Source: Lactobacillus agrestimuris
GTDB taxonomy: Bacteria > Bacillota > Bacilli > Lactobacillales > Lactobacillaceae
Direction: 5' to 3'
NCBI RefSeq assembly: GCF_943193025.1
Contig: NZ_CALPCQ010000005.1
Location: 35,890 to 99,889 of the forward strand
DNA length: 64,000 nucleotides
Below are positions 8,959 to 18,414 of this stretch, piece after piece. Under the pieces are notes generated by a model. That model was not told the origin of the DNA, did not search any database, and worked only from the letters and a program-made list of their open reading frames with translations. The translations under genes and the position numbers were made by a program. Within the stretch, counting starts at the first letter, position 1; every line of letters begins with the position of its first letter.

Positions 8959-9792
8959 ATGGTTAATGGCTCACGGGCCAATTTAAGACGAATGGATCAA
9001 GAGCAAAGTACTCGTTATAAGCGAATTCTTGCTTTTGTGATTTTTGTCATTGTTACTTTGATGATGATTACAGTGACTTTTTTGAATCCTTTTTTTATGA
9101 AAGGACAAATTCGCTCTAGCAATAATCGGGCTGTAATTGTGCGTCAAGTTAATGGACACTTTGATCGTTTAGCGGATTTAATTGGCGCTAAAAGTGAAGG
9201 AGATTCTAATTTACTGACTATTCAACAGACCGAGCCAATTGCTGATCATGTAATTGATTATACTTTAGGTATCCACGGGATTAAGGTAAGCAATTTAGAA
9301 TTGGCTAAGCAAATTTTGGATGACATCAATAAAAATATTGATAAGGGTGCGTCGACTGATGCACAGGTTGTCCGGCAAAAATTAAATAAAGAAAAAGATA
9401 ATGCTCCATATGCAGTCATTAAAGCCTTTGACTTAAATGTGGTTACTTTAGGAGCAAATATTTCAATTTTACTGTTAATAGTCAATATTTTAATTGTGAT
9501 TATTTCAATTGTTTCACTCATATCTTTAATTCAAGATATGAAGACGAGGACAAGTGTAAAAGCAGTAATTCATGATACTACTGCAGCAGGGATGTGGAGT
9601 GGATTCTGGATGATTTTAATCTTTGGAATTTTGGCATTTATTCCTGTGGCCTTTAATTTAGAGAGCCTTTTATTAGGTGATGTTGGTTACTGGTTAGAGA
9701 TTGGTAGTAGTATCTTCTTAGAATTTGTAATTGTCGGAGTCATCATGTACGTTGTATGTGCAATTCCATGGCAATTAACTACCCCGAATTAA
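8959..9792 (+). CDS. Multi-pass membrane protein of unknown function
   Basis: 277 residues. One membrane helix (about 22-45) is followed by an extracytoplasmic domain of about 110 residues. Three further helices follow (about 160-190, 210-232 and 245-270). No catalytic motif is recognised. It is in an operon with the TetR regulator just upstream, which suggests its level is regulated by an envelope or small-molecule signal, but this is inference. Confidence 0.7.
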   Translation: MVNGSRANLRRMDQEQSTRYKRILAFVIFVIVTLMMITVTFLNPFFMKGQIRSSNNRAVIVRQVNGHFDRLADLIGAKSEGDSNLLTIQQTEPIADHVIDYTLGIHGIKVSNLELAKQILDDINKNIDKGASTDAQVVRQKLNKEKDNAPYAVIKAFDLNVVTLGANISILLLIVNILIVIISIVSLISLIQDMKTRTSVKAVIHDTTAAGMWSGFWMILIFGILAFIPVAFNLESLLLGDVGYWLEIGSSIFLEFVIVGVIMYVVCAIPWQLTTPN

Positions 9793-9804
9793 GATAAAAA
9801 TTGT

Positions 9805-9837
9805 AAGAATCTAGCGATGAAAGCTAGATTCTTTTTA
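9805..9837 (+). terminator. Terminator
   Basis: AAGAATCTAGC-GATGAAA-GCTAGATTCTTTTT hairpin ending the TetR/membrane-protein operon. Confidence 0.85.
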
Positions 9838-9894
9838 TATAATCAAGTATACTAGTTAAATAGTTTAATTATTTTTTAATGTATGGGTGGAAAT

Positions 9895-11388
9895 ATGAAG
9901 AAAACCAAGTTAATGGCAATGCTCATGACATTGCTAATGATATTTTCGATGCTTTTTTCATTTAGTACCAATATTCAAGCTGCGAGTTCAAATGATAAAA
10001 AGGTTGCAGAAGGTGCTGTTTTAAAGAAGATTAAGAAAACAAAAACTCTAGTTGTAGGAACCTCAGCGGATTATCCGCCATTGGAATTTACTACAAATGA
10101 AAATGGTGAGACTAAGTATGTTGGGGTCGATATTGAATTAGCAAAAGATATTGCTAAAGATTTGGATGCCAAGTTAGTGGTTAAGAATATGAGCTTTGAC
10201 TCACTTCTTGTAGCCTTAGAAACTGGCAAGATTGATATGGTTATTTCAGCCATGACACCAAATCCAGAAAGAAAAAAGAGTGTTGATTTTTCAAAGATTT
10301 ATTACCGTCCAAGTGGCGAATACTTTTTAATTAATAAGCGTGACCGCAATAAATATCGCAATATTAATGACTTTAAAGGCCAAACAGTTGGTGCGCAAAC
10401 AGGTAGTATACAATATCAGTTGGTTGAATCTCAAATGAAAGATTCAAAGGTAAAAGGCCTTGGAAAGATCAACAACCTTGTTTTAGCATTACAATCAGGA
10501 AAAGTTGCTGGTGTGGTTGTAGAAGAATTAATTGCTAAAGCTTATGCACAAAATAACAGCAACTTACTAGCAGTGAGATCTAATTTGAAAGAATCTCAAT
10601 CAGGTAATGCAGTTGCAATTGCTAAGGGTCAAGACGGCCTGGTTAGGGCAGTAAACAAGACTATTGATCGTGTTAAAAAAGAAGATTTAATTAATAAGAA
10701 ATATTTACCAGAAGCTGCTAAGTATATGAAAACTGAAAAGCAGTCAAATACTATGCTGAAATATGCACCATATTTTGTTAAAGGTATTTGGTACACAATT
10801 GTTATTACGATCTTTTCAGTACTTATTGGGGTAGTTTTGGGTACAGTTTTAGCATTAATGCGTCTTTCTAAAATTACGCCAATTCGCTGGATTGCTATTG
10901 CCTATATTGAATTTATTCGTGGAACTCCACAAATGGTTCAAATTTTATTCGTATATTTCGGAGTTGGTTACTTAATTTCAAACTTATCAGCCATTGTCGC
11001 AGGTATAATTGCGATTGGACTTAATTCAGGTGCATATGTTGCTGAAGATATTCGATCTGGTATTAATTCAATTGCCAAAGGACAGACAGAAGCTGCACGT
11101 TCACTTGGTTTGAGTCAGGCTAAGACTTACCGCTTCGTCATTATTCCTCAAGCTTTGAAAAATATTTGGCCAGCTCTTGGAAATGAGTTTATTACTTTGT
11201 TAAAAGATAGTTCTTTGGTATCAGTAATTGGAGTGTCAGAATTGATGTATCAAACGCAATTGATCCAGACCTCAACTTATAAGGGAGTGTTACCATTATT
11301 TGTTGCGATGATCATTTACTTTATTTTGACCTTTACTTTATCAAGAATTTTGAATCACTTTGAGAAACGGATGAAACATAATGACTAA
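9895..11388 (+). CDS. Glutamine-type ABC transporter: fused substrate-binding and permease protein
   Basis: The start at 9895 is favoured because GGGTGG lies 4-5 bases upstream; an in-frame ATG at 9883 would put the ribosome site inside the gene. The product is about 497 residues. It has a signal/anchor helix (about 8-30), then a family 3 solute-binding domain ([13 protein letters not shown], then a [10 protein letters not shown] region) to about residue 275. The permease domain follows, with five or so helices and the EAA loop [20 protein letters not shown]. This GlnPH-type fusion imports glutamine or related polar amino acids. It overlaps the ATPase gene by 8 bases. Confidence 0.92.
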   Translation: MKKTKLMAMLMTLLMIFSMLFSFSTNIQAASSNDKKVAEGAVLKKIKKTKTLVVGTSADYPPLEFTTNENGETKYVGVDIELAKDIAKDLDAKLVVKNMSFDSLLVALETGKIDMVISAMTPNPERKKSVDFSKIYYRPSGEYFLINKRDRNKYRNINDFKGQTVGAQTGSIQYQLVESQMKDSKVKGLGKINNLVLALQSGKVAGVVVEELIAKAYAQNNSNLLAVRSNLKESQSGNAVAIAKGQDGLVRAVNKTIDRVKKEDLINKKYLPEAAKYMKTEKQSNTMLKYAPYFVKGIWYTIVITIFSVLIGVVLGTVLALMRLSKITPIRWIAIAYIEFIRGTPQMVQILFVYFGVGYLISNLSAIVAGIIAIGLNSGAYVAEDIRSGINSIAKGQTEAARSLGLSQAKTYRFVIIPQALKNIWPALGNEFITLLKDSSLVSVIGVSELMYQTQLIQTSTYKGVLPLFVAMIIYFILTFTLSRILNHFEKRMKHND

Positions 11389-12121
11389 AGCAATGATTGA
11401 AATTAAACATCTTAAAAAGACTTTTGGCAGTAATGAAGTCTTAAAAGATATTTCGGCTAAAGTTGATAAAGGACAAGTAATCTGTATTATCGGTCCATCA
11501 GGTTCTGGTAAAAGTACTTTCTTACGTTGTTTAAATGTCCTTGAAAGACCAACTTCAGGTCAAATTATTTTTGATGGAACAGACTTAGCTCATTTAAAAG
11601 ATGGTAAAGAACTAGACAAACTAAGAGAAAAGATGGGGATGGTATTCCAAAGCTTCAATCTTTTCCCTAATATGAATGTCATTGAAAATATTAAACTTGC
11701 TCCCATGCAGGTAAAGGGAATTAGTGAGCCTAAAGCTGAAAAGACCGCCTTAGAACTTCTTGAGAAGGTTGGATTAGCTGATCGAGCAAAACAATATCCA
11801 AGTAGCTTATCCGGTGGACAACAGCAACGTGTGGCTATTGCCAGGGCCTTAGCAATGGAACCTGAGGTAATGCTTTTTGATGAGCCAACTAGTGCACTTG
11901 ATCCTGAAATGGTTGGAGAAGTTTTGAAGACTATGCAAGATTTGGCCGAGTCAGGAATGACAATGGTAGTAGTAACTCACGAAATGGGGTTTGCTAGAGA
12001 AGTGGCCGATGAAATTTGGTTTATGGCCGATGGCTATTTACAAGAAAAAGGTAAGCCAAATGAATTTTTCGCTAATCCAACTAGTGAAAGAGCAAAGGAT
12101 TTCTTGTCAAAAGTATTGTAA
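11381..12121 (+). CDS. glnQ: Amino-acid ABC transporter ATP-binding protein
   Basis: 246 residues, full length for this family. Walker A is GPSGSGKST near residue 38, the Q-loop is [10 protein letters not shown], the signature is LSGGQQQR near 143, and Walker B is [12 protein letters not shown] near 165, with a switch His in VVTHEMGFA. It powers the fused binding protein/permease encoded just upstream, with which it overlaps. The shared operon ends in the strong hairpin at 12135-12175. Confidence 0.95.
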   Translation: MTKAMIEIKHLKKTFGSNEVLKDISAKVDKGQVICIIGPSGSGKSTFLRCLNVLERPTSGQIIFDGTDLAHLKDGKELDKLREKMGMVFQSFNLFPNMNVIENIKLAPMQVKGISEPKAEKTALELLEKVGLADRAKQYPSSLSGGQQQRVAIARALAMEPEVMLFDEPTSALDPEMVGEVLKTMQDLAESGMTMVVVTHEMGFAREVADEIWFMADGYLQEKGKPNEFFANPTSERAKDFLSKVL

Positions 12122-12134
12122 AAAAGAATAAAAT

Positions 12135-12175
12135 AAAAGGACAAATTTTCAAATTGCGAAAATTTGTCCTTTTTT
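12135..12175 (+). terminator. Bidirectional terminator
   Basis: Long perfect stem AAAAGGACAAATTTTC / GAAAATTTGTCCTTTT between glnQ and the convergent CAP-domain gene. Confidence 0.9.
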
Positions 12176-12176
12176 C

Positions 12177-13409
12177 TTATTGGAAATGAATTGGAATATT
12201 CTTCAAGAAACGTTTAATAAAAAAATTATTATTCCATTGATTTTTCTTTAATGAATCAAAATACTGATAGATTTTTGTTTGTTCATTTATTGGATTAAAA
12301 GAAGCCCATAATTTTGAACTTTGGTTTGAAAAAGCTGAGTTCCCATGAGGATTTTGCTGTTCGGAAGCCCTTTGATAAGTTGTAGCCTTTTCTTCAACCG
12401 ATTCAGTTTTAAGACTAGTGTTTTGTTTAAAAAGTTTGAAAGTATATTTATATAAATTACCAATCTTCACCTGATACTGGTGTCCTGCAACAATTGGTGT
12501 CTTCCCAGGAAAATATGTAATCACTGTCTTAAAATTACCAAATCCTGAATTACTATAGTTAGTAACGTTTTTTGCAGTATAAGTTTTCTTAGTATCTTTA
12601 TCAGTAATAGTAACTTTCGGTACTCCAGTAAAAATTTTATCAGATAAGTAAATTGACCAAGCAACATTTTTACCCTTACTTAATTCAACTGGAAAAACAC
12701 CGACGCTAGGGTAAACTACTGTAGCCTTACTTGCTGGTTTGAAAAGATCATCAACATTAAGTACTTTTTGAACAGAGTAACGATAGCCGTTGCTACCATA
12801 AGCAGCTCCAATTCCTGTGGTTGATAGTCTGGTTGAAAGAAGCCATGCACGGTGACCAGTATCTGAACCAGTTAAATTATAGTGGTCGGTCAATAAGTCA
12901 GTGATCACATCTCCAGCAGATTGATTATTAACGTTAAAGTTTAAATTTGATGTTTCAGAGGTATCCTGAGCTAATTTCCAAGTTCCCTTATTAATATAAT
13001 TGGGCCTCTTCTCATTTGGTAAACCATGTTGGTTAACAAAGGGATTGGCATTAATTGATGCCATAACTGCTGCAGTAGTTTGAGCACTATCATTGGCCAA
13101 CTTGTCATCAGTAATTGGTTGAAGACCAAATAAGCTACGATAGTAGTTGATATATGATAATTGATCACTGATATAATCCTTTTGAAGTTTACCAGCATTA
13201 AAGTTTTGCCCTAATTTAGGAGTAACTTCATAGAGATTATTTTGATTATATGATTTCTTACTTAAATTTGCGTACTCTTTTTGGAACTGATGAACTTGAG
13301 TGATTTCACCATTAGAAAAGTTCGCCGCTTTAATCGATGTACTTGGACTTAATGTAGTTAAAATTCCAACACTGATGATTGTTGTAATGGATAATCTTTT
13401 TAGAAGCAT
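12177..13409 (-). CDS. Secreted CAP-domain (SCP/PR1) protein
   Basis: I choose the ATG at 13409, 11 bases after GGAAG; an in-frame GTG at 13421 sits on that ribosome site. The product is about 410 residues. A Sec signal peptide (LLKRLSITTIISVGIL, cut near IKA) leads into a CAP domain. That domain has the INYYRSLFGL opening, NQHGLP, and HRAWLLSTRL with its conserved His. An Ig-like segment follows (about 235-320), then a basic, aromatic C-terminus. Such proteins are common in the S-layer-associated exoproteome of lactobacilli; binding to the S-layer here is inference. No LPxTG anchor is present. Confidence 0.82.
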   Translation of the reverse strand: MLLKRLSITTIISVGILTTLSPSTSIKAANFSNGEITQVHQFQKEYANLSKKSYNQNNLYEVTPKLGQNFNAGKLQKDYISDQLSYINYYRSLFGLQPITDDKLANDSAQTTAAVMASINANPFVNQHGLPNEKRPNYINKGTWKLAQDTSETSNLNFNVNNQSAGDVITDLLTDHYNLTGSDTGHRAWLLSTRLSTTGIGAAYGSNGYRYSVQKVLNVDDLFKPASKATVVYPSVGVFPVELSKGKNVAWSIYLSDKIFTGVPKVTITDKDTKKTYTAKNVTNYSNSGFGNFKTVITYFPGKTPIVAGHQYQVKIGNLYKYTFKLFKQNTSLKTESVEEKATTYQRASEQQNPHGNSAFSNQSSKLWASFNPINEQTKIYQYFDSLKKNQWNNNFFIKRFLKNIPIHFQ

Positions 13410-13488
13410 TGTTTTTTGCACTTCCTTTTTATATTTACCTAATTATACTTTATCATGGATATTTAATTATAAAAAATATATTGTAATT

Positions 13489-13518
13489 TTGTTTTTTCTT
13501 AAGAATATTGCGTATAAT
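13489..13518 (+). promoter_or_regulatory. Promoter of ddl
   Basis: TTGTTT (13489-13494) with an 18-base spacer to a perfect TATAAT (13513-13518), 35 bases before ddl. Confidence 0.6.
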
Positions 13519-13552
13519 TATAGGATGGTAACAATAATTAAGAGGTAAAAAA

Positions 13553-14635
13553 ATGACTAAAAAGATAAAAGTCGGTTTAATTTTTGGCGGAAATTCTTCA
13601 GAATATGAAGTTTCAATTGTTTCAGGTCACAACATTTATAAAGCGATAGATAAAGATAAGTTTGAAGTACACCCAATCTGGATTACTAATGATGGCTACT
13701 TTGCCGATGAAGAAGAAAGTTTCAAAGTGTTAGAGGATCATAATTATAAGGTAAAGAATCCTCATAAGGTGAATAATATTTCAAACTTAATTGAACTTGC
13801 TGATTTACCGGAAATTGATATTTTCTTCCCAATTGTTCACGGTAATCTTGGTGAAGATGGTGGTCTTCAAGGTTTATTTAAAATTCTTGATAAACCATTT
13901 GTTGGTGATGACATTTTATCAGCTGCCGTAACTATGGATAAGGAATTTACTAAGATCTTGGCTCAAAGAGTGGGTGTTCCTGTTGCTGATTGGATTTCAA
14001 TTAAGCGTTTTGAGTTTGATGATAAAGGTAACGATAAGTTGGATTACAACAAGGTAAGTGAAACTCTTGGAGAGGACTTATTTGTAAAACCTTCCAACCA
14101 AGGTTCATCTGTTGGTGTTAGCCATGTTACAAACGCTGAAGAATACAAGAAGGCACTTGATGAAGCCTTTAAGTATGATGATAAAGTTTTAGTTGAAAAG
14201 ACAGTTCCAGGTACTGAAGTAGAAACTGCTGTACTTGGTAATGATGAACCAATCGTAGCCGGTGTTGGTGAAATTACTAACGCTAAGGGCTCATTCTATA
14301 CTTATGAAAATAAGTACGACAATTCATCAACTTCTAAATTACAAATTCCGGCCAATTTACCAGATAAAATTGTTCAAACTGTTAGATCAAATGCTTTAAA
14401 GGTTTACCAAGTTACTGAATGCTCTGGTTTAGCTAGAATTGACTCAATGCTTACTCCAGATGGTAAGGTTGTTTTAACTGAAGTTAACGCACTTCCTGGA
14501 TTTACTAATATTAGTATGTATCCAAAACTATTTGAAGAAGCTGGAATTCCATATACTGAGTTGATTACACGTTTGATCGAAGCTGGTCAAGATAGATATA
14601 ATCACAAGAAACACTTACTTCACAAGCATGATTAA
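13553..14635 (+). CDS. ddl: D-alanine--D-alanine ligase
   Basis: 360 residues, ATP-grasp family. It joins two D-Ala for the peptidoglycan pentapeptide. It has GLIFGGNSSEYEVS at the N-terminus, FPIVHGNLGEDGG near 96, KPSNQGSSVGVSHV near 182, and the late NALPGFTNISMYPK. The omega-loop segment is FYTYENKY. The Lys-Tyr pair there corresponds to the Tyr of D-Ala-D-Ala ligases rather than the Phe of D-lactate ligases. It therefore predicts D-Ala ends and vancomycin sensitivity, as in the L. acidophilus group. AGAGG precedes the ATG. Confidence 0.95.
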   Translation: MTKKIKVGLIFGGNSSEYEVSIVSGHNIYKAIDKDKFEVHPIWITNDGYFADEEESFKVLEDHNYKVKNPHKVNNISNLIELADLPEIDIFFPIVHGNLGEDGGLQGLFKILDKPFVGDDILSAAVTMDKEFTKILAQRVGVPVADWISIKRFEFDDKGNDKLDYNKVSETLGEDLFVKPSNQGSSVGVSHVTNAEEYKKALDEAFKYDDKVLVEKTVPGTEVETAVLGNDEPIVAGVGEITNAKGSFYTYENKYDNSSTSKLQIPANLPDKIVQTVRSNALKVYQVTECSGLARIDSMLTPDGKVVLTEVNALPGFTNISMYPKLFEEAGIPYTELITRLIEAGQDRYNHKKHLLHKHD

Positions 14636-14660
14636 GATCTATTTTTAGGAGTGGGATTGA

Positions 14661-15386
14661 ATGACTAGCAATAAGCATGATTTTATAGAACTTGACGCCC
14701 CATCTACTGTAGCGGAAAAGTTGGGAATTAGTGTTGCTACTCTTCGTAAATATTCTTTAATTGTTGAGACGGTTACTGGCAATAAGAATTATTATGAGCG
14801 AAACAAGCAGCGTTCACGCTTATACCATCAAAAAGATATTGAAGATTTAGATGCTTTTTATAAATTGTCAAAGCAAAAAGGTTTGACTTTAAAGGAAGCT
14901 GCTAGACAAATTTATGCAGTTAGTGACAAGGTTAAAGTTAAAAAGCCAGAAAAAAGTAATGAAATGATGGATCCACATCAAGTTGCTAAACTTTTAGGGG
15001 CTCTCCAACAAACAATTGCAACTCAAAATGAAGCAATTGATAATTTACAAAAACAGTTAAATAGAATTGAACAGCAAAATAAAGAATTGATTAAGAACCA
15101 ATTATCAAATCCTCCTAAAAAGGATGATCATTTAGAAAAGATTGCGGCAATGCCGGATATTTCTGGAATTGTAGATCCTGAAGAGGAAGAGGCTCCTTTA
15201 AGCCAGGCTGATAAAAGAAAGAAACTTGTAGAAGATTCTCAAAAATCTGAAGAAGATTTGCATAGTGAAATTTTAAAAAAAGCTCGTGAAAATGCAGAAA
15301 AACGTGCAACTGGCAATGTTCATCGAACTTTAGCAGATATGCAGCTTCAGCCTCAAAAAAGGCACTGGTGGCAAAAGCTATTTTGA
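14661..15386 (+). CDS. MerR-like DNA-binding protein with coiled coil
   Basis: 241 residues. Residues about 8-75 form a MerR-type winged helix (VAEKLGISVATLRKYS, then LYHQKDIEDLDAF). A Gln/Asn-rich coiled coil follows (about 110-155), then a long acidic, charged tail ending RHWWQKLF. This fits Firmicute MerR-like coiled-coil proteins near cell-division or chromosome functions, but no specific role is established. It starts 25 bases after ddl (AGGAG at 14648), so it is likely in the ddl operon. Confidence 0.75.
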   Translation: MTSNKHDFIELDAPSTVAEKLGISVATLRKYSLIVETVTGNKNYYERNKQRSRLYHQKDIEDLDAFYKLSKQKGLTLKEAARQIYAVSDKVKVKKPEKSNEMMDPHQVAKLLGALQQTIATQNEAIDNLQKQLNRIEQQNKELIKNQLSNPPKKDDHLEKIAAMPDISGIVDPEEEEAPLSQADKRKKLVEDSQKSEEDLHSEILKKARENAEKRATGNVHRTLADMQLQPQKRHWWQKLF

Positions 15387-15392
15387 TAAAAT

Positions 15393-15422
15393 AAAAGGGC
15401 GACTAACTGATAGTCGCCTTTT
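15393..15422 (+). terminator. Terminator
   Basis: AAAAGGGCGACTA-ACTGA-TAGTCGCCTTTT hairpin ending the ddl operon. Confidence 0.88.
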
Positions 15423-15448
15423 ATATTAAAAATATTTAGGAGATAAAA

Positions 15449-16552
15449 ATGAAGTTTAAGAAGCGATATTTGTTTGCTTTGCTAGCTTTAATTATTGGTA
15501 TAGCTCTAACCGCTGCAACTTATTTTGCAGTAGGGATTTATCAAAAAGATAATATTGCTGTAATTACTGATGCCAAAATTGCAGATCGTTTAGTCGAAAA
15601 AAATAAGGATGTCTATAACAATCAGGATGAAACTCGTGAACAAACTATTCATGTCAAAGTTTTGGATGGTCCTTATAAAGGAAAAACTTTTGTAGAAAAG
15701 AATGTTTATTATCCGTCTCAGCTTGTAACTCAAAAATATCGAGCAGGAGATAGAATTTTTGTCAGTATAAAAAAAGGTAAGCTAGCTTTGGGGAATCCTA
15801 AGCGAGATTGGGTTTTGGTTTTGGTAGTGACTATTACTGTTGCTTTGATGATTGCTTTAGTCGGTAGGCACACGATAGCATTAGTTGTTTCTATGGCCCT
15901 AAGTTGGGTAATTTTTTATGGGGTAATTTTATTAGATGTAAAGTTGAACGGTGCGTATATAATATTACTCTTTGGTGCAGCTGATATTATCTTTTCTTTC
16001 ATCAGTTTATTAATTGTTCAAGGCTTTAATAAAAAAATGTTAGTTACTTGGCTGGCTACTATACTCGGAGTTTTTGTTTCTTTTTTGCTCTGTTATATCA
16101 TTATGAAATTAACTGGAGAAACAGAAATGCAGTATGAAACAGGCGACTATGCAACACAAGATCCAAGGGGAATCTTTCTTGCTCAAACACTGTTAGGAGT
16201 TCTTGGCGCAGTAATGGATGAAGCTACTGACATTGTTTCAAGCCTGTATGAGGTTATTAAAGTGAAAAAAGATATTACTCCAAAGGAATTGATTAATAGT
16301 GGACGTAATATGGGACAAGAAATTATGGGACCATTAATTAATGTTTTGCTTTTGATTTTTATCGCTGAAGCCTTGCCAATGACGATTTTATACCTAAGAG
16401 ATAATAACAGCTTAAGTTCTGCCTTTGGCTTTACATTATCGCTTGGAGCAACGCAGACCGTGATTTCTGCTATCAGTATAGTCATAACAGTTGTATTTGC
16501 GACAGGATGCAGTTTACTATTATTACGAGACCAAAGAGGAGGTAAATTATGA
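15449..16552 (+). CDS. YibE/F-family membrane protein
   Basis: 367 residues. An N-terminal helix (about 7-28) is followed by an extracytoplasmic domain of about 90 residues (HVKVLDGPYKGKTF). Seven or so hydrophobic helices then carry the YibE/F signature GVLGAVMDEATDIVSSLYEV near 250. The family is of unknown transport or assembly function. Its 3' end overlaps the second YibE/F gene by 4 bases, so the two products probably form one complex. Confidence 0.85.
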   Translation: MKFKKRYLFALLALIIGIALTAATYFAVGIYQKDNIAVITDAKIADRLVEKNKDVYNNQDETREQTIHVKVLDGPYKGKTFVEKNVYYPSQLVTQKYRAGDRIFVSIKKGKLALGNPKRDWVLVLVVTITVALMIALVGRHTIALVVSMALSWVIFYGVILLDVKLNGAYIILLFGAADIIFSFISLLIVQGFNKKMLVTWLATILGVFVSFLLCYIIMKLTGETEMQYETGDYATQDPRGIFLAQTLLGVLGAVMDEATDIVSSLYEVIKVKKDITPKELINSGRNMGQEIMGPLINVLLLIFIAEALPMTILYLRDNNSLSSAFGFTLSLGATQTVISAISIVITVVFATGCSLLLLRDQRGGKL

Positions 16553-17337
16553 GTACACTCTTAGTTTTGGTGATTGTTTTAGCAGTTTTGATGACAATCG
16601 TTGGTGGAGAAACTGGGATTAGAAGTTTCTTTAGTGTGCTGATTAATACCTTACTTTTAATATTAGTTGCAATGCTAATTTCATGGGGAATTGATGTAGC
16701 GATTATTACATTAATTTTTATACCTTTGAAATTGGTCACAATTATTTATTTAGGAACACATGACTATAAGGTTGCTAAGAATTCATTTATTGCTGCTTTT
16801 ATTGTTTGTTTAATTGTTAGTTTGTTGATTTTAGCTTGTCAATGGTTGGCACAAGCTGCAGGACTTGGACCGGAAGCCGGTGAAGTGCTAGTTGGTTTGT
16901 CCCAAATGCCAGGAATCAGTTATGCAATGATTGCCGTAACTGTAGCGATTTTTTCAACGCTTGGAGCAATTGCAGAAGCTGCTGTTGCAATGAGTTCAGG
17001 TCTACTTGAAATTAAGCGTCATCACCCTGAAATTAGTCGGCATGAGCTTGAAGCGAGTGGAACTGCAGTTGGTAATGATGTTTTAGGAACAGCTATGAAT
17101 ACAATTTTATTTGGGATGTTCGGCAGCTTTTTGTCATTATTTCTATGGTATTTTCGTTTAGGTTACAGCTTTGGAGAAGTTGTGAACGAAAAATTATTTG
17201 TCAATGAAGCATTAATAATTTTGTATTCATTAATTGGTGTTTTGCTCACTGTTCCTCTTTCCACATATTTGATTTCAAGAGGGATGAGCAATGAGGTTGA
17301 GGTAGAAAATGAAGACAGAAAACATAAGTCTAACTAA
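16549..17337 (+). CDS. YibE/F-family membrane protein, second subunit
   Basis: 262 residues, with helices throughout. It contains the family-like segment STLGAIAEAAVAMSSGL near 140 and GTAVGNDVLGTAMNT near 180. It lacks the extracytoplasmic domain of the upstream paralogue, which suggests the two are complementary halves. It overlaps the upstream gene by 4 bases and the downstream esterase by 29 bases, so the three genes form one tightly coupled operon. Confidence 0.82.
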   Translation: MSTLLVLVIVLAVLMTIVGGETGIRSFFSVLINTLLLILVAMLISWGIDVAIITLIFIPLKLVTIIYLGTHDYKVAKNSFIAAFIVCLIVSLLILACQWLAQAAGLGPEAGEVLVGLSQMPGISYAMIAVTVAIFSTLGAIAEAAVAMSSGLLEIKRHHPEISRHELEASGTAVGNDVLGTAMNTILFGMFGSFLSLFLWYFRLGYSFGEVVNEKLFVNEALIILYSLIGVLLTVPLSTYLISRGMSNEVEVENEDRKHKSN

Positions 17338-18127
17338 TTTTAATAATCGAAAGTTTACAATTCATACTTATACTCTTGATGAAAATCCGAAATTGGTTGA
17401 AAATAAACGACCATTAGTGATTGTGATTCCAGGTGGAAGTTTTGATCATCTTTCTCTAAGAGAAGGTGAGCCTGTCGCATTAGCTTATAATTCGCACGGC
17501 TTTAACAGCGTAGTGATGGAATATAATTTAGTGCAGGATGCTGGCAAAATCTATCCAGATGCCGGGCTTGATGTGTTGAGTACAATTAAGTATTATCGTG
17601 ACAATGCGGAAAAGTATCACATTGATCCAAATAAGATTGTGACAATTGGCTTTTCAGCAGGTGGTCATGTTGCAAGTAGTGCAAATTATATGGCTAATAG
17701 TTTAGAGTATGCAAAAAAATATGGCTATAAACCAGTAGAGGTAAGACCAAATAAGACCATTTTAGGTTATCCGTTAATCAATATTAGTCAGATTGGTTTT
17801 GAAGTACCAGAGGGTGAAACTGAGAAAATGCCTGATGATCCGAAGTTATTAGATGGAGCTTTAGGTGTTACACGTGAAACACCAGCTACATTTATTTTCC
17901 AGGCATGGGATGATCCAATTGTTTTGATTTCAAATTCAATTGAATACATCAAAGCACTGAATGAAAATCACGTTAAATGTGAGGCTCACTTATATGAACG
18001 AGGATTCCACGGCTTTTCATTGGCTAGACCCGAAGTAGTTGAAAAAGGTAGTGAATGGGAGAATAATCCTCATGCTGCTAGCTGGTTTAAATTAAGTTTA
18101 GAATGGTTAGCACAAGAATTTAAGTAA
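17309..18127 (+). CDS. Alpha/beta hydrolase, acetyl-esterase-like
   Basis: 272 residues. It has the oxyanion loop VIPGGSFDHLS (an HGG-like variant, PGG), the nucleophile elbow GFSAGGH (Ser116), a late WDDPI (Asp near 208) and ERGFHGFSLA (His). This resembles acetyl-xylan or carbohydrate esterases and BD-FAE-type proteins; the substrate is unknown. GAGG lies 6 bases before the ATG and inside the YibE/F coding end, so it is translated from the same mRNA. Confidence 0.85.
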   Translation: MKTENISLTNFNNRKFTIHTYTLDENPKLVENKRPLVIVIPGGSFDHLSLREGEPVALAYNSHGFNSVVMEYNLVQDAGKIYPDAGLDVLSTIKYYRDNAEKYHIDPNKIVTIGFSAGGHVASSANYMANSLEYAKKYGYKPVEVRPNKTILGYPLINISQIGFEVPEGETEKMPDDPKLLDGALGVTRETPATFIFQAWDDPIVLISNSIEYIKALNENHVKCEAHLYERGFHGFSLARPEVVEKGSEWENNPHAASWFKLSLEWLAQEFK

Positions 18128-18135
18128 AAAAAGAG

Positions 18136-18329
18136 GGCTCTCTGAGTAAGTAAAAGTTAAGCCGTTTAATACACTTATTAAAAGAGGACATAGCACAACT
18201 CTTAAAAAACTTAATTGAATTGGTTGAAGAAGGATTTTAAGTTAGAGAGGCTATGGTCTTTTTTTATGCAAAAAATTCTGCCAATAGAATATCATAAAAT
18301 ATTCCATCAACAGGAAAAATTATCGAGCC
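18136..18329. mobile_element. ISL3-type remnant, MITE-like (copy 1)
   Basis: 194 bases bounded by GGCTC and its inverse GAGCC. It is about 90 percent identical over most of its length to 22263-22449. It keeps an ISL3-like terminus and a few transposase codons but no usable gene. No clear 8-base target duplication is visible. It sits between the esterase gene and the first adhesin. Confidence 0.65.
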
Positions 18330-18414
18330 TTTTATTCCTATATTAAAACGCTGAAAAATAACGAATTGTGTTAATATATAGAAAAGAGGATAAAAATATT
18401 TTTGGAGGAATAAA